Shown here piece after piece: positions 1 to 8,970 of a stretch of 48,816 nucleotides of DNA (the first letter of the stretch is position 1; each line of letters starts with the position of its first letter). Both the position numbers and the translations under genes were made by a program. The stretch comes from Pseudoalteromonas piscicida (GTDB taxonomy: Bacteria; Pseudomonadota; Gammaproteobacteria; Enterobacterales; Alteromonadaceae). The stretch lies in contig NZ_NKHF01000003.1 in the NCBI RefSeq assembly GCF_002744175.1, positions 1 to 48,816 on the forward strand, given 5' to 3'. The notes under the pieces were generated by a model. The model was not told the origin of the DNA. It ran no database searches and saw only the letters and a list, made by a program, of their open reading frames with translations.

Positions 1-490
1 CTTTATGCAGCGATATTTTGATTATCTTTCAAACACCACTGCAACTGCTCGGCGGGTGAACCACCTTCTACACAACGCTGTAAAGCCATGCTGTAGGAGC
101 TGCTTTACGCAGCGATATTGTGATTATTTTTTCAAACACCGCTGCAACTGCTCGGCGGGTAAACCGCCTCCTACAAAACGCTGTAAAACCGTGCGGTAGG
201 AGCTGCTTTATGCAGCGAGATTGTGATTACTTTTCAAATATCACTGTAACTACTCGACGGGTGAACCACCTCCTACAAAACGCTGTAAAACCGTGGGGTA
301 GGAGCTGCTTTATGCAGCGATATTTTGATTATTTTTTCAAATATCGCTGCAACTGCTCGGCGGGTAAACCGCCTCCTACAAAACGCTGTAAAACCATGCT
401 GTAGGAGCTGCTTTATGCAGCGAGATTTTGATTGGTTTTTCAAACACCGCTGTAACTGCTCGGCAGGTGAACCACCTACAAAATCCTGCT
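1..490. repeat. BIME-like array of alternating REP palindromes (5 units, ~103 bp period)
   Basis: Five near-identical units of 102-103 bp start at 1 (partial), 103, 206, 308 and 411, counted from the CTTTAYGCAG step. Each unit has two palindromes in opposite orientation. The first begins GTAGGAGCTGC and forms a GCTGC/GCAGC hairpin with a TTTAT-like loop (starts 93, 196, 298, 401). The second, read on the minus strand, begins GTAGGAGG and forms a GGCGG/CCGCC-like hairpin (its GTAG ends on the plus strand at 71, 174, 276, 379, 479). A 5' GTAG tetranucleotide next to an imperfect palindrome is the hallmark of bacterial REP sequences, and inverted pairs form BIMEs. The short open frames across the array are by-products of the repeat. 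No RAYT (REP-associated transposase) gene is in the window. The array starts before base 1. Confidence 0.8.
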
Positions 491-507
491 GGAGTTCTTT
501 TTATCAC

Positions 508-891
508 TTATGGCTTTTTTGAAACTAACGCCACTAAGGTTCCTTCTATGGCTCTTACATAGGCTTGTGTAACATTGCCTTTCTGACTGGGGGCACTCAA
601 TGGCTCCGCGCCCGCAGCGACTGCTTTGTCATAACACTGGGGGACATTTTCACAACTTAAGGTTATTTCAAACCCCAATGCGGGTTGTTTTGGGTGGCAG
701 CGAATGTAGTCTTGCCTAAACTGAGATTGCGCCAGCGGATGACTTGCAAAAGCAAGCTTTACTTCTCCAGTATCAAGCTCACCGTAATCTCCCTCATCGG
801 TCATATCGAAGGTGCTTAAGCCAAATGCTTGATAATAAAAATCGAGCACCTCTTCGACACTTTCTACATAAATAACCGTTTTGGCAAACAC
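508..891 (-). CDS. VOC-superfamily (glyoxalase/bleomycin-resistance-like) protein
   Basis: A 127-aa protein of typical single-VOC length. It starts MFAKTVIYV, followed by a helix with YYQAFGLSTF, the usual first beta-alpha-beta of this fold, and then an acidic loop and a GEVKLAFASH strand. The second half has GFEITLSCENV and KAVAAGAEPL, the common start of the second paired module, and ends in ALVSKK. VOC proteins bind a metal ion and act as lyases, dioxygenases or antibiotic-binding proteins; the substrate cannot be read from the sequence. It stands alone on the minus strand between the REP array and the GGDEF pseudogene. The superfamily call is firm and the function is not. Confidence 0.8.
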   Translation of the reverse strand: MFAKTVIYVESVEEVLDFYYQAFGLSTFDMTDEGDYGELDTGEVKLAFASHPLAQSQFRQDYIRCHPKQPALGFEITLSCENVPQCYDKAVAAGAEPLSAPSQKGNVTQAYVRAIEGTLVALVSKKP

Positions 892-1003
892 TTAGCCCTC
901 ACTCAGTTTGAACTTTAACTGTAACCAGTTATAACTTAAGCACAAATATTGGGCAAGGTAAAATGCGCATTGCGCCCATTCATGCTTGGAGAGACAGAAA
1001 CAA

Positions 1004-2043
1004 TTACTGGACAGGAGTAACGCAGTTTCGGCCCGCCGCCTTTGCTTGGTAAACTGCGTGGTCAACAGCTTTTAATGCATGGCTAATGGTAGGTTAGTAT
1101 TTATCTCTGCGACACCGAAGCTGGAGGTAATGCGGATCTCACCTGCGGGGGTAGTGATAACCGCTTGCTCTATCTCTTTTCTTAAGCGCTCAGCAATCAC
1201 CATCGCGGAATTAACGGCGGTATTTGGCAGTAACACAATAAACTCTTCCCCGCCTAACCGACACATACAATCTTCAAGTCTAAGTGTATTAATGCAGATT
1301 TCCGCAAAGCTTTTCAATACCAAATCACCGGTCTCATGCCCGTGATTATCATTGATTTTTTTGAAGTGATCGATATCTAACATCATCATACTAAAAGGGT
1401 GGTCAAAGCGTGCATGACGACTAATTTCTCGCACGGCATTATCCATCAAAAAGCGTCGATTACTTAAACCAGTTAACGGATCTTTAAAAGCCATATCAGT
1501 GAGTTGAAGCTGTAACTGCCAAAGCTCTTTCACCAATAAACGGCGACTACAACAATCCGCAATCATCTCTGCAAATGCTATTTCGTCTTTATGCCAAGTA
1601 CGAATATTATTTCCCTCGCAGCATACGGCACCATGAGGAATACCATTTTTGAATATGACGGTGTCTAGCATCGTCTTAATATTATGGGGGATTAAATAAG
1701 GTTCAAGAAATTCACAAGTTCTTGGATCTTCTGCTGCGTTATTTGCATCAATTGACTGGCCACTATTGATTGCACTGAAATAAGCAGGAAAATCCTCGTA
1801 CTTAAGGGCTGGAAGCTGGTCTGGCAGTTGATCCACACACCAATCCGTATTAGCAACATTGATGAGCTCGGTAGGCTTATCAAGATCATCAAATAGCCAG
1901 ACAGAAACACGTGTTACACCTAGCGTTGACCTCCCCTCATCAAGCATATCAATCAGAAAGCTTTGAAAACTTCCCGATACATCAAGCTCCTGCGAGCTAA
2001 GTCGACGAAGCCGTTGAGTGACATTGCTAAAGTGCTTCAACAT
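1004..2043 (-). pseudogene. GAF-GGDEF diguanylate cyclase, frameshifted near its C-terminus
   Basis: The intact frame (1072-2043) gives 323 aa: an N-terminal GAF-like sensor (about 20-170), then a GGDEF domain from DPLTGLSNRR (188-197) with an active signature GGEEF at 264-268 and an inhibitory I-site RLED at 255-258, five residues upstream. The frame stops after SFGVAEINTNLPLAMH, before the final GGDEF helix. The missing part is present in the next frame: ALKAVDHAVYQAKAAGRN, then CVTPVQ and a stop at 1004-1006. One missing base at about 1078-1082 would restore GVAEINTNLPLADALKAVDH. The gene is therefore either a recent pseudogene or a base-calling error; the last helix helps complete the domain. 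If intact it would make c-di-GMP in the cytoplasm. Confidence 0.8.
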
Positions 2044-2218
2044 AATACGAAGATTTTATTCTTTTCCACTAGCATAACGCGCCATAATTCTTAAGCATAG
2101 TATTAAATACTGAGAATTCACTAGTAAACCTATGAATTGGCATAATTACACAAAAAGATGTAAGAAATAAGGAGTAAAACAGGAAAGGTTAACAGTTTAA
2201 TAACGTAAAAAGAATGAA

Positions 2219-2241
2219 TAAAGTGGCACTCGGCCACTTTA
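2219..2241 (-). terminator. Rho-independent terminator of panP
   Basis: A perfect 9-bp stem TAAAGTGGC/GCCACTTTA with a 5-base loop begins 10 bases past the panP stop. Read on the minus strand, the stem is followed by TTCATTCTTTTT, a suitable U-rich tail. Confidence 0.75.
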
Positions 2242-2250
2242 CCAGTCATG

Positions 2251-3882
2251 TTAATGATTACAGTATTTTGCGAGGTATTTTTTAAACACAGGATCAGATG
2301 TCGCGAGCTGTCTTTGCTCATCCATAATTTCTTTGAGTAACGTTTCTGACGTCAGTGGATTTGCAAGTACCACACGAAAAACAACCGTTGGCTGACGATC
2401 ATATTGCTCTGGCGTTAATCGCGTCCTCGATACGAACGAGCGTCCAGCCTCACGTTGACGCTTTTGCATGCTCGCAGTAAAACGGTTGAGGGCTGCATAA
2501 ATTTCTATCTTCTCGTGTTCTTCAGCTTGGGCGATAGCAGCCTTTATTGCTTCAGGCACATAGCGATAGGTCAATAAGCACAGCTCGGGTTCCGAAATCA
2601 ACTCAAAATCAGGGGTTTGCTTGATTAACTCAGCAAAGTAGCGCGCTTTTTCGATGCCTTTGTCTATCAACATTTCATAGCCTTGACGGCCAATCACCCG
2701 TAAGCAAGCATGTACTAACATTGCCATACCTGGGCGGCTCCCCTCTAGGGTGTGACTACCTAAATCTTTTGATCCTTTACGTAAAATGTATTCAGCATGA
2801 TGTTCTATCGCATCTGACGCTGCGGGGTCTTTAAATAGCACCATGCCAGCGCCCATCGGCACATACATCTGCTTGTGTGCGTCGATTGTAATTGAATCAG
2901 CGCGTTCAGACCCTTTAAGGAGATGACGGTTATTGTTCGATAACAGCGTTGCCCCGCCCCATGCGGCATCAACATGAAAATGACAGCCTAGCTCTTGTGC
3001 TAAATCAGCCATCTCGTCTAGCGGATCGATATTACCTGTTTCTGTCGTTCCAGCGACCCCAACTAAGGCCATCACCTTAATACCTTGCGCTTCTAGCGCA
3101 TGCGCTTTTTCTCGCATGGCGCTGACGTCAACTTTGTTATTCGAGGCCGTTTTGATAGAAACAAAATTATCCCGCCCAATACCGAGCACGTCAGCCGCTT
3201 TACCTAAGGAGTAGTGACCGCGCTCACTCACCAGTACCGCGAGGCCTTTGTAACCATAGTGCATCATCGCAGCAACCATTCCTGATGCGCCAATCCCTTT
3301 AAACTCGCCATCGGCTTTTAGTAAACGGTTACGTGCAATCCAAAGTGCCGTAATATTAGCTATGGTGCCACCAGAGCAAAATGCCCCTAATGACGTTTTT
3401 GCACTGTGCATCCATTTATCATAGAAGGCATCATCATTGCCATAAACAAGGTGGTGTACCATTCCCAAAACTTGCCGTTCAAGTGGTGTGAAAGCTTTTG
3501 ATGTCTCAATTTTCACCAGGTTCTGATTCAGGCCCACCATCAGTTTAGACAGAGGTAACACAAAGTGCGGTAGCGCTGACGTCATGTGCCCTATAAAGCT
3601 CGGAGCAGCAGTATGCACTGAGTGGGCAACTAATTGCTCCATAATATCTTGTGCGTAGTCTGAGACAAACATAGGAACTTCTGGGATCTGCGCAGACTGA
3701 AAGTCTTTTTCGACCTCGTGAAGGGGCTTTTCGATGGCAGCTATATTTTCATTTAAAAAGCCAGCCAAATTGCTCGAGATTTCTTGCTCGATTCTGCTTA
3801 AAGTTGAATCTGGTGCCTCAGGCACGGTAAATATACGCATTAAGCTTTCTTCAGACGCAACGGCGCAACGCTTTGGACCCAT
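2251..3882 (-). CDS. panP: PanP-type pyridoxal-dependent aspartate 1-decarboxylase
   Basis: A 543-aa group II PLP decarboxylase. The PLP-binding lysine is K337 in SITIDAHKQMYVP; D305 in FHVDAAWGG should contact the pyridine nitrogen and H223 in SERGHYS should stack on the ring. The N-terminal stretch HTAAPSFIGHMTSALPHF and the overall length match PanP of Vibrio, Shewanella and Pseudoalteromonas. PanP decarboxylates aspartate to beta-alanine for pantothenate/CoA synthesis in genomes without PanD. It was long annotated as glutamate decarboxylase, which remains the main alternative. The start used gives MGPKRCAV; an internal Met at residue 15 is another possibility. It is transcribed alone and ends at a clear terminator. 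Confidence 0.85.
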   Translation of the reverse strand: MGPKRCAVASEESLMRIFTVPEAPDSTLSRIEQEISSNLAGFLNENIAAIEKPLHEVEKDFQSAQIPEVPMFVSDYAQDIMEQLVAHSVHTAAPSFIGHMTSALPHFVLPLSKLMVGLNQNLVKIETSKAFTPLERQVLGMVHHLVYGNDDAFYDKWMHSAKTSLGAFCSGGTIANITALWIARNRLLKADGEFKGIGASGMVAAMMHYGYKGLAVLVSERGHYSLGKAADVLGIGRDNFVSIKTASNNKVDVSAMREKAHALEAQGIKVMALVGVAGTTETGNIDPLDEMADLAQELGCHFHVDAAWGGATLLSNNNRHLLKGSERADSITIDAHKQMYVPMGAGMVLFKDPAASDAIEHHAEYILRKGSKDLGSHTLEGSRPGMAMLVHACLRVIGRQGYEMLIDKGIEKARYFAELIKQTPDFELISEPELCLLTYRYVPEAIKAAIAQAEEHEKIEIYAALNRFTASMQKRQREAGRSFVSRTRLTPEQYDRQPTVVFRVVLANPLTSETLLKEIMDEQRQLATSDPVFKKYLAKYCNH

Positions 3883-4541
3883 GAATACTACCTAAACATC
3901 AAACAGTGCATTAACCTACCCCAAGGAAAGCTGGGGTCGATACAATTTACACAAGAGATTGTGATATGTGAAATGGCTAACTTTACTGTAAAGAAAGAGA
4001 ATTGTCTTCTATTGTCGCGCTAAAATTCATGAAACATTGACAATTTTATGAAAAGCCAACGAAAGTTCAATGAAAATGACCTTGAAACGTTCTTCTTTCA
4101 TTTTACATTATGGGGACAAATACGGTATAAATCAGAGCGTCAGTATAAAAAGAGTGGTATATTTCCACCGTCAACAACAATGCATTTTACTAAATAACCT
4201 GAGCTTCGGATAATTAATGCCTTTCTAGCAGCCAGTTTTAGCGCTAACTGCGTTGAACTCACTGCCGATAGCCAGCTATTGGTGGGTAAATTCACTTAGT
4301 TATCTCCCAAAACACTCTGGCTAGATAAGGAAAAAATTTAGTGTGACTTTAAAAACAAAGAGTTAGCGCATTTCTTATCCTAACCTCAGGTTAAATATAG
4401 ACAAAAGTTTTTTGTGCTATTTCTTTTCATGTCGTCAATTTATGATGTATTGTTTATATAATGTAACAAGGTAAAACCACCCAAATGTCAGCATGGCATT
4501 TTATCGTTCATTCGTAACGAATTGGTGGATAAAGGATTATC
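3883..4541. other. 659-bp gene-free divergent intergenic region
   Basis: It lies between panP (minus) and the GGDEF/EAL-like gene (plus), so it should carry promoters in both directions. It is AT-rich with no convincing coding frame. A short hairpin ACCCCA/TGGGGT sits at 3918-3937, in the panP leader. AAAGGATTATC just before the ATG at 4542 may serve as the ribosome-binding site. I see no RNA gene or riboswitch. Confidence 0.5.
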
Positions 4542-6464
4542 ATGAATACTCGGAGCATAGCTCAGCCCCTTAAGGCCAACTCAAAACCCGCTGCAAACAA
4601 GGTAGCTCAGTGGTTTGGCCTCACTAGTTACACGCCTAGGCTACCCGTTGCTTGGTTGGGGTTGGCTTCTTTTATATTTCTGGCCGCCCTCTCTATTTAT
4701 GTCATCGCTAATTATTACGATACACGTCGCGATATTATCGCCAGAATTGATTCACAACTTATCAATGCAGCCACCAGTGCAAACGTGATTACCGGCAAGC
4801 AATATCACGAGTTTCCAGAGCGCATCACCCCACTTGAATTTAAGCAAAAAAGCCATGCCCTCACCGAGCTTGCGCGAGCTCTGAATGTGGAATACGTATA
4901 CACTATGGTGCTAAAGCCGCCTCATGTTCACTTTACAGCATCTAGTTATACGCGAGAAGACCTTAAACTTAACCGTATGACTCGGTATCAAGATATCTAC
5001 TCAGAAGCCTCTATTACCCTAAAAAGTGCATTTCATTCTACCGAGCCTGTGTTTGAAGTGGCTCAAGATAAATGGGGTCACTTCAAAAGTGTATTTATCC
5101 CTTTTGTCTTGCCTGATGGCACAACCTATATCGCAGGGGCTGATATTACCATTCACGATTTACAAAGCAGACTCCATGAAAGCGTGATTGATGCCGCCAT
5201 AGATGCGAGCTTTTTCTTTATTATGTTTTTAGTCGTAGTCAGCTTGTATTTTATGTACTACAAAAAAACGTTAACGAATGATAGCCGGACCGGATTTGGC
5301 AATCGCATTGCACTTGAGCAAGCATTAAAACATTCAAAGTCGCAACACTTATGTTTGAGTGTGGTTTGGGTAAAAGAGCTTGAAGACATCATTAGCTTTT
5401 ATGGTACAGAGGTCGGCGATAACGTAATGGCCAAAGTGATGCGCTATTTTTCTGAGTTTACGCACCCTTTTGAGGTTTATCGCCTTACTACCTCCAAAAT
5501 AGCCCTAGTCACCAGTACCGAGCATGGTGAACATTACCTTGCTAATTTAACCGAGTCATTCCCTTGTGCCAAACCCATTTACGATGCTCCTCACTTATAT
5601 GTGAATTTATGCGCTGGCGTTGCAAAGGGTAACTGTGCTTTGTTGCTCGAAAATGCGTTTTTAGCGCTTAGGCAAGCACAACAACAAAATATCCAAATTT
5701 GCTATTTTGACTCCCAGCTGCAGCTCAACCCTCAGCAACAAGCAAAAAACCTACATCTCACCAGAATGCTCCAAGACGCTTGTGGATCTGACCGCATTAT
5801 TCCATTTTTTACCCCACGTCGAGCTTGCCATAATCACGGTGATATCCAGTATTATTGTACCGCTAGGATACTCAACGAACGCGGCGCAATCGTTGACACT
5901 GAACACTTCTACCCAGTGATGAAGCAGCCTAAGCTGCGCGCTCAAATCAGTATGAAGCTACTCGAATTGTGTGTTACTCGGTTTAGAAAGTCTAATCATG
6001 CTTGGAGCATACAACTCAGTCATAGCGAAGTGGCCGATGCTGAATATTTTGACTATATCAGCCAAATATTACGTCGATACCCACAACCTCAACTTATCAC
6101 TTTCGAGTTTAATGAAACGGATGTACTTAAAAACTTTAGTGATATGAGCTTGTTAATGCAGTCGCTAAAAGCAAAAGGCGCGAATGTGTCGGTGTGTGGT
6201 GTCAATAGTGGTTTCCTTACTATTAACCGGATCTTGAAGTTACCACTCGATGCAATTTGTCTTGAAGCTAGTATCTGCGAAAATCTAGACGAAGATGACA
6301 TGTTGCTAAGCTCAATTGAATATTTAGCCAGTCATTGCAATAGCAAACGTATTGAACTGATAGTGCCTTGTGTTACCAATAGCAAACAAGCTAAGCAGTT
6401 AGAAGCTGCGGGGGTTGCAAGACTTGAAGGCAGTTGGATTGGTAAAGCCAGCGGCCACCTCTAA
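4542..6464 (+). CDS. Membrane protein with periplasmic sensor and degenerate GGDEF-EAL domains
   Basis: A 640-aa protein. A membrane segment at about 37-57, a periplasmic region of about 165 residues and a second membrane segment at about 222-242 form a typical N-terminal sensor. The following domain starts NDSRTGFGNRIALEQAL like a GGDEF domain (usually DxLTGLxNR), but the signature site reads RLTTSKIALV, so the GG(D/E)EF loop is gone. The C-terminal part follows an EAL layout: IPFFTPRRA replaces the YQP region and the EAL triad, EFNETDV replaces EITE, and VSVCGVNSGFLTINRIL replaces the DDFGTGYSSL metal loop. It should neither make nor cleave c-di-GMP; a signalling or scaffold role (compare LapD- or CsrD-type proteins) is inferred. 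No partner gene is adjacent. Confidence 0.8.
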   Translation: MNTRSIAQPLKANSKPAANKVAQWFGLTSYTPRLPVAWLGLASFIFLAALSIYVIANYYDTRRDIIARIDSQLINAATSANVITGKQYHEFPERITPLEFKQKSHALTELARALNVEYVYTMVLKPPHVHFTASSYTREDLKLNRMTRYQDIYSEASITLKSAFHSTEPVFEVAQDKWGHFKSVFIPFVLPDGTTYIAGADITIHDLQSRLHESVIDAAIDASFFFIMFLVVVSLYFMYYKKTLTNDSRTGFGNRIALEQALKHSKSQHLCLSVVWVKELEDIISFYGTEVGDNVMAKVMRYFSEFTHPFEVYRLTTSKIALVTSTEHGEHYLANLTESFPCAKPIYDAPHLYVNLCAGVAKGNCALLLENAFLALRQAQQQNIQICYFDSQLQLNPQQQAKNLHLTRMLQDACGSDRIIPFFTPRRACHNHGDIQYYCTARILNERGAIVDTEHFYPVMKQPKLRAQISMKLLELCVTRFRKSNHAWSIQLSHSEVADAEYFDYISQILRRYPQPQLITFEFNETDVLKNFSDMSLLMQSLKAKGANVSVCGVNSGFLTINRILKLPLDAICLEASICENLDEDDMLLSSIEYLASHCNSKRIELIVPCVTNSKQAKQLEAAGVARLEGSWIGKASGHL

Positions 6465-6466
6465 GC

Positions 6467-6495
6467 TGTGGGGCTTGAATGTATTAGGCCCCACA
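6467..6495. terminator. Bidirectional terminator hairpin
   Basis: An 8-bp stem TGTGGGGC/GCCCCACA with a 13-base loop lies between the convergent genes ending at 6464 (plus) and 6508 (minus). The flanks are AT-rich on the plus-strand side. Confidence 0.6.
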
Positions 6496-6507
6496 TCACA
6501 ATTATAA

Positions 6508-7173
6508 TTAAAGTTTGACGACTAAGCGGGTACTGGATTGCCCACTGGCCCAGTATTTACGCTCAAATGGAGTGATAGCTTCGTCACTTTCGTAGGCCTC
6601 AACTTGCGTAGAAATCCCACTTAGCGCCAATGCTCGAGCAAACTCCTTAACGTAAATATCCCAGTTACTGCGCAGCTCTAACTGGCCACCGAGTTTAATG
6701 ATGTAAGGGAACACCGCACTGCCATGCCAGCGTCTTTGAATATGTTTGGCTTTAGGCCATGGATTTGGATACAGTAAATAATGATGAGTAGGCTGCCAGT
6801 TTGCTGCCAACGCCAGTCTCCAAAAATCATTGAGATCGGCTTGAACTAGAATATATTGTCCCTGCTCAGCTTGTTTATACTCTACATCGTGTTTCTCTAG
6901 GCGATGAGAAGATTTATCAATCCCAATGATCAGCGCGTCGGGGTGCAACTTAGCCAAATTAGCAGTGCTTTCACCCACGCCACAGCACGAGTCCAAAATA
7001 ACTGGCCCGTCAAACGCCTGAACTCGCTCATTCACCTCATCAAACGCGCGCTGGGTATGCGCTGCGATTGGCTTTTTAAATTCAGCCTGTAAGTGTTTAG
7101 TGACAATCTCATCGAGCTTTTCGTGTAGCCCTTGTTGGTTTGTGGTGATACTACGAGAGTTTGCTTCTGTCAT
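6508..7173 (-). CDS. TrmB-like SAM-dependent methyltransferase
   Basis: A 221-aa Rossmann methyltransferase. The SAM-binding motif I is VILDSCCGVGESTANLA, followed by the acidic strand end IIGIDKS. The later motif YLLYPNPWPKAKHIQRRWHG is the hallmark of the tRNA (guanine-N7) methyltransferase family, where it usually reads FPDPWPKxxHxKRR. The substitutions (YPNPWP for FPDPWP) and the divergent N-terminus suggest a paralogue rather than the housekeeping TrmB, which is not in this window. Its substrate could be tRNA G46 or another RNA. It is a single gene, convergent with the GGDEF/EAL-like gene. Confidence 0.75.
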   Translation of the reverse strand: MTEANSRSITTNQQGLHEKLDEIVTKHLQAEFKKPIAAHTQRAFDEVNERVQAFDGPVILDSCCGVGESTANLAKLHPDALIIGIDKSSHRLEKHDVEYKQAEQGQYILVQADLNDFWRLALAANWQPTHHYLLYPNPWPKAKHIQRRWHGSAVFPYIIKLGGQLELRSNWDIYVKEFARALALSGISTQVEAYESDEAITPFERKYWASGQSSTRLVVKL

Positions 7174-7223
7174 AACCGGTCAATATTAAAGGGGAATAGT
7201 GGGATTTTACCTGAAATTCTGGA

Positions 7224-7251
7224 AGAGCGCTGCCATCATTTGCAGCGCTCT
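7224..7251 (-). terminator. Hairpin downstream of the mpl-ubiX-yadGH unit
   Basis: A perfect 10-bp stem AGAGCGCTGC/GCAGCGCTCT with an 8-base loop lies 23 bases past the yadH stop. It lacks a strong T-run on the minus strand, so it may act as a terminator or as an mRNA 3'-end stabiliser. Confidence 0.55.
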
Positions 7252-7273
7252 ATTGGATCGAGCCGCCTTGTGT

Positions 7274-8041
7274 TTAGTGCCTTAAGCCAACACCACGTTT
7301 AATCAAATTAAGCGCGAGCAAGAATAAGCCACAGATAAAAATACCTAACACGGTAAAGGCCACGCCAATATCCACATCCGACACACCTAAAAAGCCAAAG
7401 CGGAATGCATTAACCATATAGATGATCGGGTTTATTTGCGACACCCCTTGCCAAAACTCTGGCAACAAGGTGATAGAGTAAAACACCCCGCCTAGATAGG
7501 TTAGCGGCGTTAATACAAACGTCGGAATAATACTGATATCATCAAAACTATTAGCAAATACAGCATTGATAAGCCCTCCCAACGCAAACACGGCGGAAGT
7601 TAAAATTACCGTGATGATAATCACCGCCAGATTATGAATTTGAATATCAACAAAAAACAAACTAACAATGGTAACGATAAGCCCAACGAGCATACCTCTT
7701 GCCATACCACCGCCCATATAACCAAGTACAATAATATAGTTTGGTACTGGCGCTACCAGTAACTCTTCAATGCTCTTTTGAAACTTGGTGGAATAAAAAC
7801 TCGAGGCCACATTAGAATAGGAGTTAGTGATCACCGACATCATAATAAGACCAGGTACAATAAACTCCATGTAACTAAAGCCCCCCATTTCACCAATGCG
7901 TGAACCAATCAGGCTGCCAAAAATCACAAAATAAAGTGTCATTGTGATTGCAGGAGGGACTAAGGTTTGCACCCAAATACGCAAAAAACGAATACACTCT
8001 TTGATCCAAATACTTTTTAACGCGACGCCATATTTCAACAC
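7274..8041 (-). CDS. yadH: ABC-2 type transporter permease, YadH-like
   Basis: A 255-aa inner-membrane protein with about six hydrophobic segments. It includes TLVPPAITMTLYFVIFGSLIG, FIVPGLIMMSVITNSYSN and TYLGGVFYSITLLPEFW, the usual ABC-2 permease landmarks. Length and order match E. coli YadH (about 256 aa). Its start follows the yadG stop by 2 bases, so the pair is translated together. The exported substrate is unknown. It is the last gene of the mpl-ubiX-yadG-yadH unit. Confidence 0.88.
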   Translation of the reverse strand: MLKYGVALKSIWIKECIRFLRIWVQTLVPPAITMTLYFVIFGSLIGSRIGEMGGFSYMEFIVPGLIMMSVITNSYSNVASSFYSTKFQKSIEELLVAPVPNYIIVLGYMGGGMARGMLVGLIVTIVSLFFVDIQIHNLAVIIITVILTSAVFALGGLINAVFANSFDDISIIPTFVLTPLTYLGGVFYSITLLPEFWQGVSQINPIIYMVNAFRFGFLGVSDVDIGVAFTVLGIFICGLFLLALNLIKRGVGLRH

Positions 8042-8043
8042 AA

Positions 8044-8964
8044 TTATGCCCCTCTCCCCTGCTCTAGTAAGCCCACAAATAATTCTTCCAAGCGGTTCGC
8101 TTTATTGCGCATACTCAATACTTGATTACCTTGCTCTGTAAGTTGTGAGAAAACACCATTTAGGCCTTGCGACTTAGCCACCTCAACCTCAATCGTATGA
8201 TCATCAACAGTGGTATACTGATAGCCATTTAACGCAACAGGCTTCATGGGAGGTTTTAAATCCAGAACAAAGGTCTCTTTATCTAATTTAGCCAAAAGTG
8301 CTTTAATAGTCGTGTGCTCAACAATCGTGCCTTTATCAATAATCGCAATATTGCGGCACAACAGCTCTGCTTCTTCGAGGTAGTGTGTGGTTAGGATAAT
8401 GGTTACACCCTGTTTGTTAATCTCACGCAAGAAATCCCACATTGAGCGACGTAGCTCAATATCTACCCCAGCCGTTGGCTCATCCAGAATCAATAATTTT
8501 GGTTCGTGCATTAAGGCTCTGGCAATCATCAAGCGACGTTTCATCCCTCCAGATAAAGTACGAGCTTGCTTGTCTTTTTTATCAAAGAGTCCAAGCTGTT
8601 TAAGATACTTTTCAGCCCTTTGGTGTGCAACATCCCTTGGCACGCCATAGTAACCAGCTTGTGTCACCAAAATTTGGTTTAGTGTTTCAAATTGACTGAA
8701 GTTAAACTCTTGTGGCACCAGACCCAAATTGGATTTAGCTGCTTCTAAGTGTGTATCTATGCTGTGTCCAAATACTTCAACGCTGCCTTGAGTTTTGTTC
8801 ACCAGCGATGCGATAACTCCAATTGTGGTTGATTTTCCAGCCCCATTGGGGCCGAGTAACGCAAAGAAGTCGCCTTCTTGGACTTCTAGATCTATGCCTT
8901 TAACCGCTTCAACCCCGTTACTGTAGACCTTTTTTAACCCTTTGATGTTAAGTGCTATTGTCAT
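8044..8964 (-). CDS. yadG: ABC transporter ATPase, YadG-like
   Basis: A 306-aa ATPase. Walker A is GPNGAGKST (38-46), the Q-loop is LGLVPQEFNF, the ABC signature is LSGGMKRRLMIARAL, Walker B is LLILDEPTAGVD and the switch histidine is in TTHYLEEAELL. The C-terminal about 90 residues are the extra domain seen in drug/lipid-type ABC-2 ATPases. It pairs with the permease directly downstream and should power export across the inner membrane. It follows ubiX by 6 bases. Confidence 0.9.
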   Translation of the reverse strand: MTIALNIKGLKKVYSNGVEAVKGIDLEVQEGDFFALLGPNGAGKSTTIGVIASLVNKTQGSVEVFGHSIDTHLEAAKSNLGLVPQEFNFSQFETLNQILVTQAGYYGVPRDVAHQRAEKYLKQLGLFDKKDKQARTLSGGMKRRLMIARALMHEPKLLILDEPTAGVDIELRRSMWDFLREINKQGVTIILTTHYLEEAELLCRNIAIIDKGTIVEHTTIKALLAKLDKETFVLDLKPPMKPVALNGYQYTTVDDHTIEVEVAKSQGLNGVFSQLTEQGNQVLSMRNKANRLEELFVGLLEQGRGA

Positions 8965-8970
8965 ATTTTA

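Noticed and set aside
1..522. Short open frames inside the repeat array, and a possible CRISPR array
   Set aside because: The frames arise from the same repeated sequence in several phases and have no ribosome-binding sites. The repeats are about 103 bp with nearly identical interiors, so there are no unique spacers and no cas genes nearby.
2130..2321. Small minus-strand frame overlapping the panP 3' end
   Set aside because: It overlaps the panP coding end and terminator, has no family features and no start signal.
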